Origin: Planctomycetota bacterium
Lineage (GTDB): Bacteria > Planctomycetota > Phycisphaerae > WQYP01
Direction: 5' to 3'
NCBI GenBank assembly: GCA_021838985.1
Contig: JAKCCC010000096.1
Location: 1 to 7,029, forward strand
DNA length: 7,029 bases
Positions 1 through 7,029 of this stretch are shown here, one piece after another (position 1 is the stretch's first letter; each line of letters begins with the position of its first letter). A program made the position numbers and the translations under genes. The notes beneath the pieces were generated by a model, which ran no database searches, was not told where the DNA came from, and saw nothing but the letters and a program-made list of their open reading frames with translations.

Positions 1-1080
1 GCCGAACTGGCCGTTGAGGAACGAGACACCCCCCGCCTTGCCGGATTCCACCAGGACCGAAATCGACTTGGTCCCAGGCGCTCCTTCATCCGACCCACAC
101 TGCGTTAACAGCACATTGGGCGCCCCGGTCGGGGTATGCACAAAGTGGTAACCGATTTTGTGGGCGATGGCGAAACAATTCATCATGTACTGCCAGTCCG
201 TGCGGCCGATCAGGAAAGCCGTGGTGTGCCGGGAAGTGAACTCCATGGCCGTTGGTTTCCAGAACGGCCAAAAATGCACATTCGTCACACGCCCCACATC
301 TTCGCATTTGTCAATGAACAATCCTGTCTTGAGCGGTTGGCCATATAGCCCGTGAATGTAGTGCCGCCCACCGGTGACCGTGCCAAAATCCACCCCCTGC
401 CAGGGATTCAGTAAAGTTACGTTCACCAGCGAGCCATTGTCAGCCAGTTGGCGCACCGTCCAGGGATATTCCACCGGTCGCTCGGGGGCGGTCTGCTCCG
501 GATAAAGAATAGCCAAGCCGTACAATGTGCCATTTTGCCCCAGGGAAATCAGTGGCCTGCCGTCGGGTTTCCCCCTGCCCCCTACCGCCAGCAGCAGGCT
601 GCCGTAATTATGATCGACCGCCCCGCGATTGGGCGCCCGGAAAATTCCCTGCAAGGTCACATCCTGCGGCACGTGCAGGGATCCCCGGATCAAGTATTCG
701 CCCCGCGGCAGCAGCACCACATTGCCACGTTGCTTGCCGGCGGCGTCGAGGGCCTTCTGAATGGCGGCGGTGTCATCGGTTTTGCCATCGCCGCGGGCGC
801 CAAAACCATAAACATTAATATACTGTTCTGGAGAAGCTAGGCCCGGTGGACCCAGGAATGTCGGCATAAAGGGCGCTGGCACAGGGCCCGGCGGCACCAG
901 CGGCGGCTCAGGCATAGCCGTGGCCGCTATAACGCTACCGCCGCGGCCGCCCGGAGTCGCCGCCGCCAGGCCTGCCAGGGCGGCGCCGGCGAAAAACCTC
1001 CGCCGGCTAAGACTCGGACGGTGGTGCCGCAGCGCCTCCGTGTTTTCCAACATACCCTGTTTTCGATCCGTGTTATTCAT
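1..1080 (-). CDS. Tat-exported Pectate_lyase_3-type beta-helix protein, 3' end cut by window edge
   Basis: The frame is open from an ATG at 1080 to the window edge, giving 360 residues without a stop. The N-terminus carries a twin-arginine signal: SRRRFF at residues 25-30, then an Ala/Gly-rich hydrophobic stretch and a likely cleavage site near residues 50-57. Residues 87-114 (YINVYGFGARGDGKTDDTAA and onward) match the start of the Pectate_lyase_3 fold, a right-handed beta-helix found in exported glycan lyases, hydrolases and binding proteins. Further on it has NPWQGVDFG, GQPLKTGLFIDKC and HFWPFW (269-274), all shared with the paralog at 5921-7029. The GH28 catalytic signatures (NTD, DD, GHG, RIK) are not visible, so enzymatic activity is unproven. 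The start is 25 nt after the stop of the pseudopilin gene, which suggests cotranscription. Only a weak purine-rich stretch (TAGAGAAAAA) precedes the ATG; the ATG at 1053 is an alternative that keeps the Tat motif. Confidence 0.85.
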   Translation of the reverse strand, partial: MNNTDRKQGMLENTEALRHHRPSLSRRRFFAGAALAGLAAATPGGRGGSVIAATAMPEPPLVPPGPVPAPFMPTFLGPPGLASPEQYINVYGFGARGDGKTDDTAAIQKALDAAGKQRGNVVLLPRGEYLIRGSLHVPQDVTLQGIFRAPNRGAVDHNYGSLLLAVGGRGKPDGRPLISLGQNGTLYGLAILYPEQTAPERPVEYPWTVRQLADNGSLVNVTLLNPWQGVDFGTVTGGRHYIHGLYGQPLKTGLFIDKCEDVGRVTNVHFWPFWKPTAMEFTSRHTTAFLIGRTDWQYMMNCFAIAHKIGYHFVHTPTGAPNVLLTQCGSDEGAPGTKSISVLVESGKAGGVSFLNGQFG

Positions 1081-1105
1081 GGTTTTTCTCTATCGGCGCC
1101 GTGCT

Positions 1106-2371
1106 TCAATACGCGGCGTTCCAGGCGGCCGCCGCTGTCTTCGGATTCACCGTTCGCACCGGCATCATACACGTATCGAAGGGAGGCCTGATCGTGCGAA
1201 TCCGCACAATTTGTCCCCAGCCGCCGTGTTGATACGACAGACCGACCTGATTGGTATCCGTGGTGTCGTGGATGACGCCTGCGGCGGTGCTGTAGGTAAA
1301 AATATTATCGCCATTTTCACCCACATAGGGCGAAGTTTCCCAAGTCACGTGGTCGTCGCCGAAGCCCACGTTTTGGCCGTCGCCGGCGTGGTTGCCGGAA
1401 TTGTATATGTACGGGCCATAAGTGTTGGCCGTCGGCAGGGTCGTGGTGATGCGCTGACAGACGCCCTGGCCGGCCCCGTAATCGTTGTTCACGACCCAGC
1501 CGGAATGGGGGCTACCATCCGCCGGGGCCATATCGCTAACCAGCGGCACTTTGCCGTTCGCGTGTGCCGTTGCCCACCACTCGCCGGGATGTCGATGAAG
1601 CCATCCCAGCGTGTTCCAGCCCCACGGCACGGCAAAGGAATAACTTATTCCCCGGCCATAATTGAACATGAATCCCCATCCGGACCCCTGATTGCGGGCT
1701 ATCGCCCCGAAATCGCCGTTGGCGCTCCTGATCTTGCCGTTGCCGCTATATTCCAGGGACGGTGCTTTGGCAATGGGATCGGATGGGCAGATGAACTTCA
1801 CTGGCCGGATGTAGCCCTCCAGTGCCATCAGCCAGGGGCCGGCCAATGGCTGGAACGTGCCAAGCCGTTGGGGGGAATACCATTGTTTTATCACGGCCTT
1901 GGCGGTCTGACCGGAAAACCACAGGCTCTTGCCGCCCTGCGCCGCCGCCAGCCACCCCGGTGCGGTCGGGCCATTAACCAGCACGGTGTCGTCGGTTCCA
2001 GCCGTGGCGGCGGATGGAAAGTCGCCGTGGTTCACCTGCGCATAACTGACCATCGACCGGATAATCTCCCGCACATTGGCCGCGCACACGGCCCGCTTGG
2101 CCAGCTTCCGCGCCCGGCTCAAGGTGGGCAGCAAAACAAAGCCGAAGACACTTACAACACCGATCACCGTCAGCAGCTCGGTCAACGAAAGGCCGGACCG
2201 CCACCTATACCGCGCCCCCGCAGGACTGAAATCCCATGGCGCCGGCAGCGGCGCACCGCTCCTAAGCCGGACCGGCCGCCACACCGCTCCCGGGGCGGCG
2301 GGAACGTAGCTACGGTGGCAGGGGGGCCAGCTTCCCTGCGGAGGGTTGGAAGAACGGTTTTCGCGTGGCAT
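1106..2371 (-). CDS. Pseudopilin-like protein with prepilin N-terminus, planctomycete type
   Basis: This 421-residue protein has a class III (prepilin) signal. Gly60 is followed by LSLTELLTVIGVVSVFGFVL, with Glu65 at the +5 position of the predicted mature chain, so a prepilin peptidase would cut after Gly60. The next segment, LSRARKLAKRAVCAANVREI (83-102), and the later H328...GDGQNV...D339-D340-H-V and GDNIFTY segments are typical of the large pseudopilin-like families of planctomycetes. In most of those the motif ends DG rather than DD. The central region is rich in Trp, Gly and Tyr and probably forms the globular head. The start at 2371 is supported by AGGAG eight bases upstream. It leaves an unusually long 60-residue Arg/Pro-rich leader; no other ATG lies before the motif, and the GTG at residue 30 has poor spacing to a ribosome-binding sequence. 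Its role (pseudopilus, surface fibre or secretion adaptor) cannot be decided. It lies between a glycoside hydrolase gene and a beta-helix gene on the same strand. Confidence 0.88.
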   Translation of the reverse strand: MPRENRSSNPPQGSWPPCHRSYVPAAPGAVWRPVRLRSGAPLPAPWDFSPAGARYRWRSGLSLTELLTVIGVVSVFGFVLLPTLSRARKLAKRAVCAANVREIIRSMVSYAQVNHGDFPSAATAGTDDTVLVNGPTAPGWLAAAQGGKSLWFSGQTAKAVIKQWYSPQRLGTFQPLAGPWLMALEGYIRPVKFICPSDPIAKAPSLEYSGNGKIRSANGDFGAIARNQGSGWGFMFNYGRGISYSFAVPWGWNTLGWLHRHPGEWWATAHANGKVPLVSDMAPADGSPHSGWVVNNDYGAGQGVCQRITTTLPTANTYGPYIYNSGNHAGDGQNVGFGDDHVTWETSPYVGENGDNIFTYSTAAGVIHDTTDTNQVGLSYQHGGWGQIVRIRTIRPPFDTCMMPVRTVNPKTAAAAWNAAY

Positions 2372-2379
2372 ACGCTATT

Positions 2380-2384
2380 CTCCT
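2380..2384 (-). promoter_or_regulatory. Ribosome-binding site of the pseudopilin gene
   Basis: The minus strand reads AGGAG followed by eight bases (AATAGCGT) and the ATG at 2371. This is the best Shine-Dalgarno match in the window. It decides the start of the pseudopilin gene despite the long leader this implies. Confidence 0.7.
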
Positions 2385-2407
2385 GAATCACTATCATGAC
2401 AGCGCTA

Positions 2408-2435
2408 GGACGGCCACTTCTCCGTTTGGCCGACC
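2408..2435 (-). other. Imperfect hairpin in the gap between hydrolase and pseudopilin genes
   Basis: Inside the 88-nt gap the bases CGGCCA (2411-2416) and TGGCCG (2427-2432) form a six-pair stem around a ten-base loop. A mismatch and two further G-C pairs extend it (2408-2409 with 2434-2435). On the transcribed strand it is not followed by a run of T, so it is a poor intrinsic terminator. It could be an RNA-processing or stability element, or chance in GC-rich DNA. Confidence 0.35.
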
Positions 2436-2459
2436 AACGTACCGGACAGCTTTTTCCCC

Positions 2460-5400
2460 TCAGTGCCGGACTTTCAATCCCGGCAATTTTCCGGCAGCGT
2501 AATCCGCCCAGAATTTCTTTCGGACGCTTAGATAAACGCCCCGCTCCGCCCGCACGTGATCCAAATGAATGGGGATCCGGACGGCCGGCGTCGGCAGCGG
2601 GCGAATGGCCCTCATGCGGGCGGCAAAATCGTGAATGACATAGCTCACCGGCCGCCAAGAGCGGTCCGGGTTGATGATGCCGAAATCCGACCGCTCGCCG
2701 TAGCGGTACCCGCCGGGGAACCACCAGCAGATCGCGCCATTGCCGCCGCCGCGCAGAATGGCCTTGTAGAATAAAGCGTATATTCGCGCCACGCGGTTGG
2801 CCAAATTAGGGCTGTCGGCATGCCGGAAATAGCTCCATTCCGACTGGCCGAATTCGGCGTATATCACCGGCAAATTCGGATTGATCGCCCGGGCGTACTG
2901 GATCGTGAAAACAGCCCGCCGCACCACCCGCGGCGACAGACTCATGATGCCATAACCCTCCGGTTCAAACATGTCCACCGCTTGAGCCAGCCCGGCGAAA
3001 TCATAAAACTGATCCCCGGGCATACCGGGATCGCCAGCCATGCTCATCCGGAAGCTGACCAGATGATGCCGGTCAAGGCTGCGAATCTTTCGCCGGGCCG
3101 TTCCATAGGTTTGCTCCAGCAGGGTGTTGAGAAAGTGGTTGTAGGCCAGCACCATGGCGGCCGCCGGGCCTTGGCGACCGGCGGCCACTTGCACATCCGA
3201 CGGATTGGTAACCCGCCCACGCCAGCGCGGCGCCGAGCAATGCCAAGCCGCCTGGGCCTTCTGAATTGACCCGTAATGCCGAATGATCCAGGCCCGCCAC
3301 TGCGGATCCAGGCGTCGGCGGTGGGCCTGTGAACCCCACAGCGGCTCCCAATTCACGTTATAGGAAAAGAGCGCATCGTTGGAGGAAAGGTGGAGTTTGG
3401 AAATAAGCCTTCCAACCCGTCGGAACCGAAATGTTCCAGGCCCCGCTTGCCCGCCGGCAAGACCATCCAGGCCCGAACGAAGCGAAAGATTTACTTTTAG
3501 CCCCAATTTTCTGGCGCGGGCCAGCACATCCAGCAAATTCCACGGATCGTCGGCCACGCCGAACGATATGAAAATTGTATTAAAGCCCAGCGCCTTTACA
3601 TCGTGCAGATTACGCTCGACAGCCTGGGGATCGTACGATTGACGGCTAAGCCAATGCTCGAACAGGAAACCGTTGTTTTGGCCTATTGACGTCTCCGGCC
3701 AGAAGTTTGCTCCGTAGGCGTACCAGGGCTTGCCGCGCAGGTAAAACAGGCCTTTTCTGATCGTTACAAAATGGGGATGATGCACCATGCCCAACACGCG
3801 CAACGAGCCGACCAAACGATCAACCACGCGCATCGGAGGGCGGGCCGCCCACCCGCTTTCGAGCGTTGTCGTCACGCGATACACATTCTCCCAGGCGGCT
3901 GGCGTCGGCGTTTTCCACACCGTGACCAACTGGCGCCGCCCACCCGCGGGAACCGTCCCCACAAAGTTGTGCCGGAACACGGTTTTTCCGGTGCTATCGG
4001 TAATGGTGCTGATTACCCGCACCGTACGCGGCGACCGGCCGCGATCGACTACCACCGCTCCGACGGGCATAGCTGTTCCCGCAAAACAGGCGTATTGCTT
4101 CGTCCCCCCCTCCGCCAGATAAAGCCCCGCGTGCACCCGACGAATGATGCCCACCAGCCACTGTTGCGTGGCCGCGGAGGTGAAAAAAGCTGGATCGGTA
4201 ACGGGGACGCTCAGCGTTGCCGCCTGCCCGCTGGAAGCCCTCGTGGACGGCAGCACCAGCGCCGCCGCCGTGGCGACAAACCGACCGTTTTTTCCTAAAC
4301 AGTTGAGCAACGGCACATAACGCGTGCTCATGTCCTTGCCTATTCCGGTGGCCTGGGCACGCGGATAAATGCCGTAAGTTGAAGCTGGCGTTGGCAAAGC
4401 GAGCGCTGGCGCCAGCGCCTGGCGCGGATTGACCGTGAGCCGCTTCATATCGGTGACAGGAAAAAGTTTGTATGGTCCCGGCGCCATCGTATCGATAGTC
4501 GGAGCTTCTGTGCGTTGGAATGCCACGGAGGCCGCGGTGGCAAATTGCGCGGGAATGGCCGCGGTTCCCACGCCAGCGATGGTAATGCGGTAGTCGCGAC
4601 CGTTGCTTTCATCCGTGTGCGTATTCGCCAGGCCAAAATTGATCGTCGCGGCATGGTGCAAATGCAGATGATCGCCTGGAAAATACCGTCCCGCAATCGC
4701 GGGATGCGGCCACGCCGGAAACGCGCTTTCCGGCAACACATAGCGCGTCCAATGGGTATGCAGCTGAACCGTGCCAATCCAGCGGGCGCCATCGCGCTCA
4801 TCCCACTCAATGGCCAACTGGTGCGCGTGCTTACCCCCCTTGGCCCAAAAGACGGTGAGTCGGCTCCCCTTGGGCACATGCACCGGCGGGCTGCGAAAGC
4901 CACACCATCCGTTCAGAAAGAAATGGAATTGGTAACCCCGCCGCAGACCCAGGGGGAGCCGCCGCGGATCGGTCAGAACCCTGACGGTGAAGGGCGGCTT
5001 GGAATCATTGGTGATTTCCTTCCATTGGCCAGCCCGCCGGGGCAAAGACAACGGCTCGGTCACTGCCACCTGTTCTAATTGCCGGAGAAGTTCGGCACGG
5101 CCCAGCCATTCTGACCCGACGCGGAACAGCGGATGGCTGAAGGCCGGCCCGCCCAGGGAAACTAGAAACCCGCTGGAATGAACATAATGCCTGATGGCGG
5201 TGGTGGCGCCGGCGGGAACGGTGACCGGGTTCAGCAGAATCAGGGTCGGCAGCACGTGACCATCTAAAATGGCGGAATTGGCCAGTTCATCCCCGGTAAG
5301 TCGGCAAACCGTAAAGCCGGCGGCCTGTAGTTTAGCGCTCAGTCCGGCGGCAATCGTTCCCGGCCAGACGTCTCCGCTTGTATAGCCCGGAGCGGTAGCG

Positions 5401-5882
5401 ATGGGTTCGAGTGTCCGTGGCGCACGCACTCCGCGTGATAGTTTAGTCGCCCGCGCCGCCCCTGGGCCTACGAAATGCGCGCGATTGTGTTTGTCGCCCT
5501 TCGACGTGGCGGCGGCTCCGGTGCCTTGTCGCGCTGACGCCGCACCTGCCGTTGGGGGCGTGGACAGCCCGTCCGATCTATTCTGATATATCCCGACCAA
5601 TTCACCGGGGCGACTGGTCCTGCCGTAACGCGCCACAAAGGCCGCCGCCGATTCTTGTTCCAGTATCCCCTGGCGGGTCTCGGTGGCAGTTTGGGCGATG
5701 GGCATCGCCGCGGCAACAAACTGGCACGGCATTCGGATGAGGCGCGCCGGATAGGGCGCTGTCTGGGCGGCGACTATTGAACCAGCCGCCCCGCACACCA
5801 ATGACGCCAGCAGCATTGTCCACCGGTGACTCTGGAAGCGTCGCGTCGCGTCACGGCCAGAACTTCGCAGCTTCTCCGACAT
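2460..5882 (-). CDS. Exported multidomain clan GH-A glycoside hydrolase (GH42/GH5-like catalytic domain)
   Basis: This protein has 1140 residues from the ATG at 5882. A Sec-type signal peptide has a basic n-region, a hydrophobic core near residues 22-38 and likely cleavage near VAA|QT. After a low-complexity Ala/Gly/Thr linker, residues about 160-255 look like a class I glutamine-amidotransferase-like (flavodoxin-fold) domain, with LPTLILLNP and GFLVSLGGPAF. Residues about 318-450 resemble a beta-sandwich, possibly carbohydrate-binding. Residues about 520-680 look like another accessory and Ig-like region. The catalytic TIM barrel spans about 710-1110. It opens with FYLRGKPWYAYGANFWP, has NWEPLWG with Glu846 as likely acid/base, a W..WI..HYGSI..A...W segment typical of GH42-like enzymes, and YAEFGQSEW with Glu1010 as likely nucleophile. 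The substrate is not evident; a beta-galactosidase- or mannanase-like activity is possible. The frame stays open up to 5978, but that overlaps the upstream gene; GGAG six bases before 5882 supports this start. Family assignment below clan level is uncertain. Confidence 0.82.
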   Translation of the reverse strand: MSEKLRSSGRDATRRFQSHRWTMLLASLVCGAAGSIVAAQTAPYPARLIRMPCQFVAAAMPIAQTATETRQGILEQESAAAFVARYGRTSRPGELVGIYQNRSDGLSTPPTAGAASARQGTGAAATSKGDKHNRAHFVGPGAARATKLSRGVRAPRTLEPIATAPGYTSGDVWPGTIAAGLSAKLQAAGFTVCRLTGDELANSAILDGHVLPTLILLNPVTVPAGATTAIRHYVHSSGFLVSLGGPAFSHPLFRVGSEWLGRAELLRQLEQVAVTEPLSLPRRAGQWKEITNDSKPPFTVRVLTDPRRLPLGLRRGYQFHFFLNGWCGFRSPPVHVPKGSRLTVFWAKGGKHAHQLAIEWDERDGARWIGTVQLHTHWTRYVLPESAFPAWPHPAIAGRYFPGDHLHLHHAATINFGLANTHTDESNGRDYRITIAGVGTAAIPAQFATAASVAFQRTEAPTIDTMAPGPYKLFPVTDMKRLTVNPRQALAPALALPTPASTYGIYPRAQATGIGKDMSTRYVPLLNCLGKNGRFVATAAALVLPSTRASSGQAATLSVPVTDPAFFTSAATQQWLVGIIRRVHAGLYLAEGGTKQYACFAGTAMPVGAVVVDRGRSPRTVRVISTITDSTGKTVFRHNFVGTVPAGGRRQLVTVWKTPTPAAWENVYRVTTTLESGWAARPPMRVVDRLVGSLRVLGMVHHPHFVTIRKGLFYLRGKPWYAYGANFWPETSIGQNNGFLFEHWLSRQSYDPQAVERNLHDVKALGFNTIFISFGVADDPWNLLDVLARARKLGLKVNLSLRSGLDGLAGGQAGPGTFRFRRVGRLISKLHLSSNDALFSYNVNWEPLWGSQAHRRRLDPQWRAWIIRHYGSIQKAQAAWHCSAPRWRGRVTNPSDVQVAAGRQGPAAAMVLAYNHFLNTLLEQTYGTARRKIRSLDRHHLVSFRMSMAGDPGMPGDQFYDFAGLAQAVDMFEPEGYGIMSLSPRVVRRAVFTIQYARAINPNLPVIYAEFGQSEWSYFRHADSPNLANRVARIYALFYKAILRGGGNGAICWWFPGGYRYGERSDFGIINPDRSWRPVSYVIHDFAARMRAIRPLPTPAVRIPIHLDHVRAERGVYLSVRKKFWADYAAGKLPGLKVRH

Positions 5883-5888
5883 CCGGTG

Positions 5889-5892
5889 CTCC
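5889..5892 (-). promoter_or_regulatory. Ribosome-binding site of the glycoside hydrolase gene
   Basis: The minus strand reads GGAG, six bases before the ATG at 5882. It overlaps an upstream in-frame ATG at 5894, which itself has no clear Shine-Dalgarno sequence, so 5882 is the preferred start. The site lies in the 38-nt gap after the stop of the upstream beta-helix gene, consistent with one transcript. Confidence 0.55.
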
Positions 5893-5920
5893 ATCCATTC
5901 TTGTTTTGACACGCGGGTCG

Positions 5921-7029
5921 TTACGCCACGTTCAAGGCAATTTGGACGGCACCGTGAGCATGGTTGGTAATCCGCCATTTTCCCCTGGCCGTGTTGCCGC
6001 TGATAATCGCCCGCTTCAGGGCCGGTCCCAGCGTGATTTGGCGGTGTGGCTGCAGAAATTCGCAGCCGTTAATCAGCAGACCGCCGGCACGGGCATCGAT
6101 GGCCGAAAAAGGGGGCATCCAGTAGCAGAACGTGCAGTCGCTGAATCCGACGGTGCAATCGCCCTCCAGCCGGGCCACGCTGTGGCTGGGGCCCCAGAAG
6201 GAACAGTTCACAAAGCGCACTGGGCCGGCGTTAGTCTTGGTCACCAGAACCTGGACCGGATCAACCTCCGGCCCAAGTTTCTGGGCGTCGAATGAGACAA
6301 ACTCACCGTTAGTGATAAGCAGACCGGGTCCCTGCGCTGCTTCCACCACGCAGGCGTTCCAGGAGGCATCCGCGCCGAGACCCAGAAAGTTGCCATTGGC
6401 GGCGCCATGTCTGGTTTGGATGAAGTGGTAGCCGATGCGGTAGCCAATACAAAATGTGTTGAGCATATACTCCCAATCCGTGCGGCCGATGCGGAACGCT
6501 TCGCCGTGCCGGAACATAAAGTCCACCACCCGGCGGTCGGTTCGCCAGAAGGGCCAGAAGTGAAGGCTTTCCACCCGGCCAATGTCGAAGCACTTATCAA
6601 CGAATAGGCCCGTTTTCAGTGGCTGGCCCCACAGGCCGCGGATGTAGTGCCGATTGCCAAGAACGGTCCCGCAATCCACCCCCTGCCACGGATTCACCAG
6701 CAACACGTTCTGCACGGATATGTCCTGCGCCATTTGGCGGATGGTCCAGGGATATTCCACCAGGTGAGATGGATCCTGCTCGGGGTAAAAAATGCTCAGG
6801 CCGTACACACCGCTGCTACGGTTCAGCGCGATCAACGGCGTACCTTCCGCCTGGCCTTTACCGCCCACCGCCCACAAAACGCTGCCGCCGTTGCGCGGCT
6901 GGTATGGGGGGGCACCTCCACTCACAGGCCCCGCCCCGGACTGGGGAGCGTGGAAGACGCCCTGCAATGTGGCGCATTCCGGCACTTGCAGGGAGCCGCG
7001 AAGCAGATAATGGCCGGGGGGCAAAAACA
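5921..7029 (-). CDS. Right-handed beta-helix (Pectate_lyase_3-like) protein, 5' end cut by window edge
   Basis: The frame is open from the right edge of the window to a TAA at 5921-5923, about 369 codons. The apparent start at 7024 is a TTG inside the gene: the residues around it (FLPPGHYLLRGSL) align with an internal stretch of the paralog at 1-1080 (LLPRGEYLIRGSL). The true N-terminus, with the signal peptide and the GDG.TDD segment, must therefore lie outside. It shares VEYPWT.RQ, NPWQGVD, GQPLKTGLF.DKC, HFWPFW and IGRTDW with the paralog. Its C-terminal half has coil-like repeats of a parallel beta-helix (RFVNCSFWG, GFSDCTFCYW, LINGCEFLQP, IISGNTARG). Compared with the paralog it has an insertion of about ten residues rich in Gly and Pro near 6900-6930. 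No GH28 catalytic signature is visible. It is likely exported and glycan-related, either a lyase, a hydrolase or a binding protein. Its stop lies 38 nt upstream of the hydrolase start. Confidence 0.83.
   Translation of the reverse strand, partial: FLPPGHYLLRGSLQVPECATLQGVFHAPQSGAGPVSGGAPPYQPRNGGSVLWAVGGKGQAEGTPLIALNRSSGVYGLSIFYPEQDPSHLVEYPWTIRQMAQDISVQNVLLVNPWQGVDCGTVLGNRHYIRGLWGQPLKTGLFVDKCFDIGRVESLHFWPFWRTDRRVVDFMFRHGEAFRIGRTDWEYMLNTFCIGYRIGYHFIQTRHGAANGNFLGLGADASWNACVVEAAQGPGLLITNGEFVSFDAQKLGPEVDPVQVLVTKTNAGPVRFVNCSFWGPSHSVARLEGDCTVGFSDCTFCYWMPPFSAIDARAGGLLINGCEFLQPHRQITLGPALKRAIISGNTARGKWRITNHAHGAVQIALNVA

Noticed and set aside
920..2386. A 488-codon open frame on the plus strand
   Set aside because: It lies antisense to the pseudopilin gene and the start of the Tat beta-helix gene. 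Its translation is Arg/Pro/Gly-rich without recognisable domains, as expected for a shadow frame in GC-rich DNA. The minus-strand genes have clear family motifs.
2182..2724. A 180-codon open frame on the minus strand spanning the gap between hydrolase and pseudopilin genes
   Set aside because: It overlaps the end of the hydrolase and the start of the pseudopilin in another frame, and its Arg/Pro-rich translation matches no family. Both overlapped genes have good support.
4515..5078. A 187-codon plus-strand open frame, and similar ones at 448-840, 3771-4298 and 5777-6295
   Set aside because: They are antisense to well-supported coding regions, show no domain motifs and have the Arg/Pro/Gln-rich composition of complementary frames.
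5883..5978. Extension of the hydrolase N-terminus to the ATG at 5978
   Set aside because: It would overlap the 3' end of the upstream beta-helix gene and add 32 residues before a normal signal peptide. GGAG at six bases supports the start at 5882.
5911..5984. Lipoprotein signal for the hydrolase (Cys30 in the hydrophobic segment)
   Set aside because: The residues before the Cys (S-L-V) do not fit a lipobox, which wants a small residue at -1. An AXA-like signal peptidase I site follows nearby.
7022..7024. TTG at 7024 as start of the right-hand beta-helix gene
   Set aside because: The codon lies in a conserved internal stretch, as the alignment with the paralog at 1-1080 shows; the frame stays open to the window edge.

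Overview
The window looks like chromosomal DNA from a GC-rich environmental bacterium, most likely a member of the Planctomycetota (possibly Phycisphaerae-like). The strongest clue is the protein at 1106-2371. It has a type IV pilin-like N-terminus (GLSLTELLTVIG) followed by a hydrophilic stretch with ARKLAKRAVCAANVREI, and later a H...GDGQNV...DDHV segment and a GDNIFTY segment. That combination is characteristic of the very large pseudopilin-like families of planctomycetes and relatives. Large exported glycoside hydrolases and Pectate_lyase_3-type beta-helix proteins fit the same lineage. The assignment is inferred from family features, not from a database search.

All four genes lie on the minus strand, so transcription runs from high to low coordinates. 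In that order they are: (a) the 3' part of a right-handed beta-helix protein (5921-7029, 5' end outside the window); (b) a 1140-residue exported clan GH-A glycoside hydrolase with several N-terminal accessory domains (2460-5882); (c) a 421-residue pseudopilin-like protein (1106-2371); and (d) a second beta-helix protein with a twin-arginine signal (1-1080, 3' end outside the window). The gaps between genes are 38, 88 and 25 nt. No clear terminator or promoter is visible, so a single operon is likely. The 88-nt gap contains an imperfect hairpin.

Genes (a) and (d) are close paralogs, about 60% identical by eye over the shared core, with matching stretches at DNA level too. They bracket the hydrolase and the pseudopilin. 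All four products appear to be exported or envelope-associated, by Sec (b), Tat (d) and a prepilin-type leader (c); the N-terminus of (a) is not seen. The simplest reading is a secreted polysaccharide-processing locus: beta-helix proteins that bind or cleave a glycan, a GH-A glycosidase, and a pilin-like surface component. The substrate cannot be read from the sequence.

No tRNA, rRNA, CRISPR array, insertion sequence or phage feature was seen. Many long open frames on the plus strand are antisense shadows of the minus-strand genes, as expected in GC-rich DNA. I see no convincing evidence of a wholly new system. The less ordinary points are the domain order of the hydrolase, the pseudopilin embedded between glycan-active genes, and the paralog pair.
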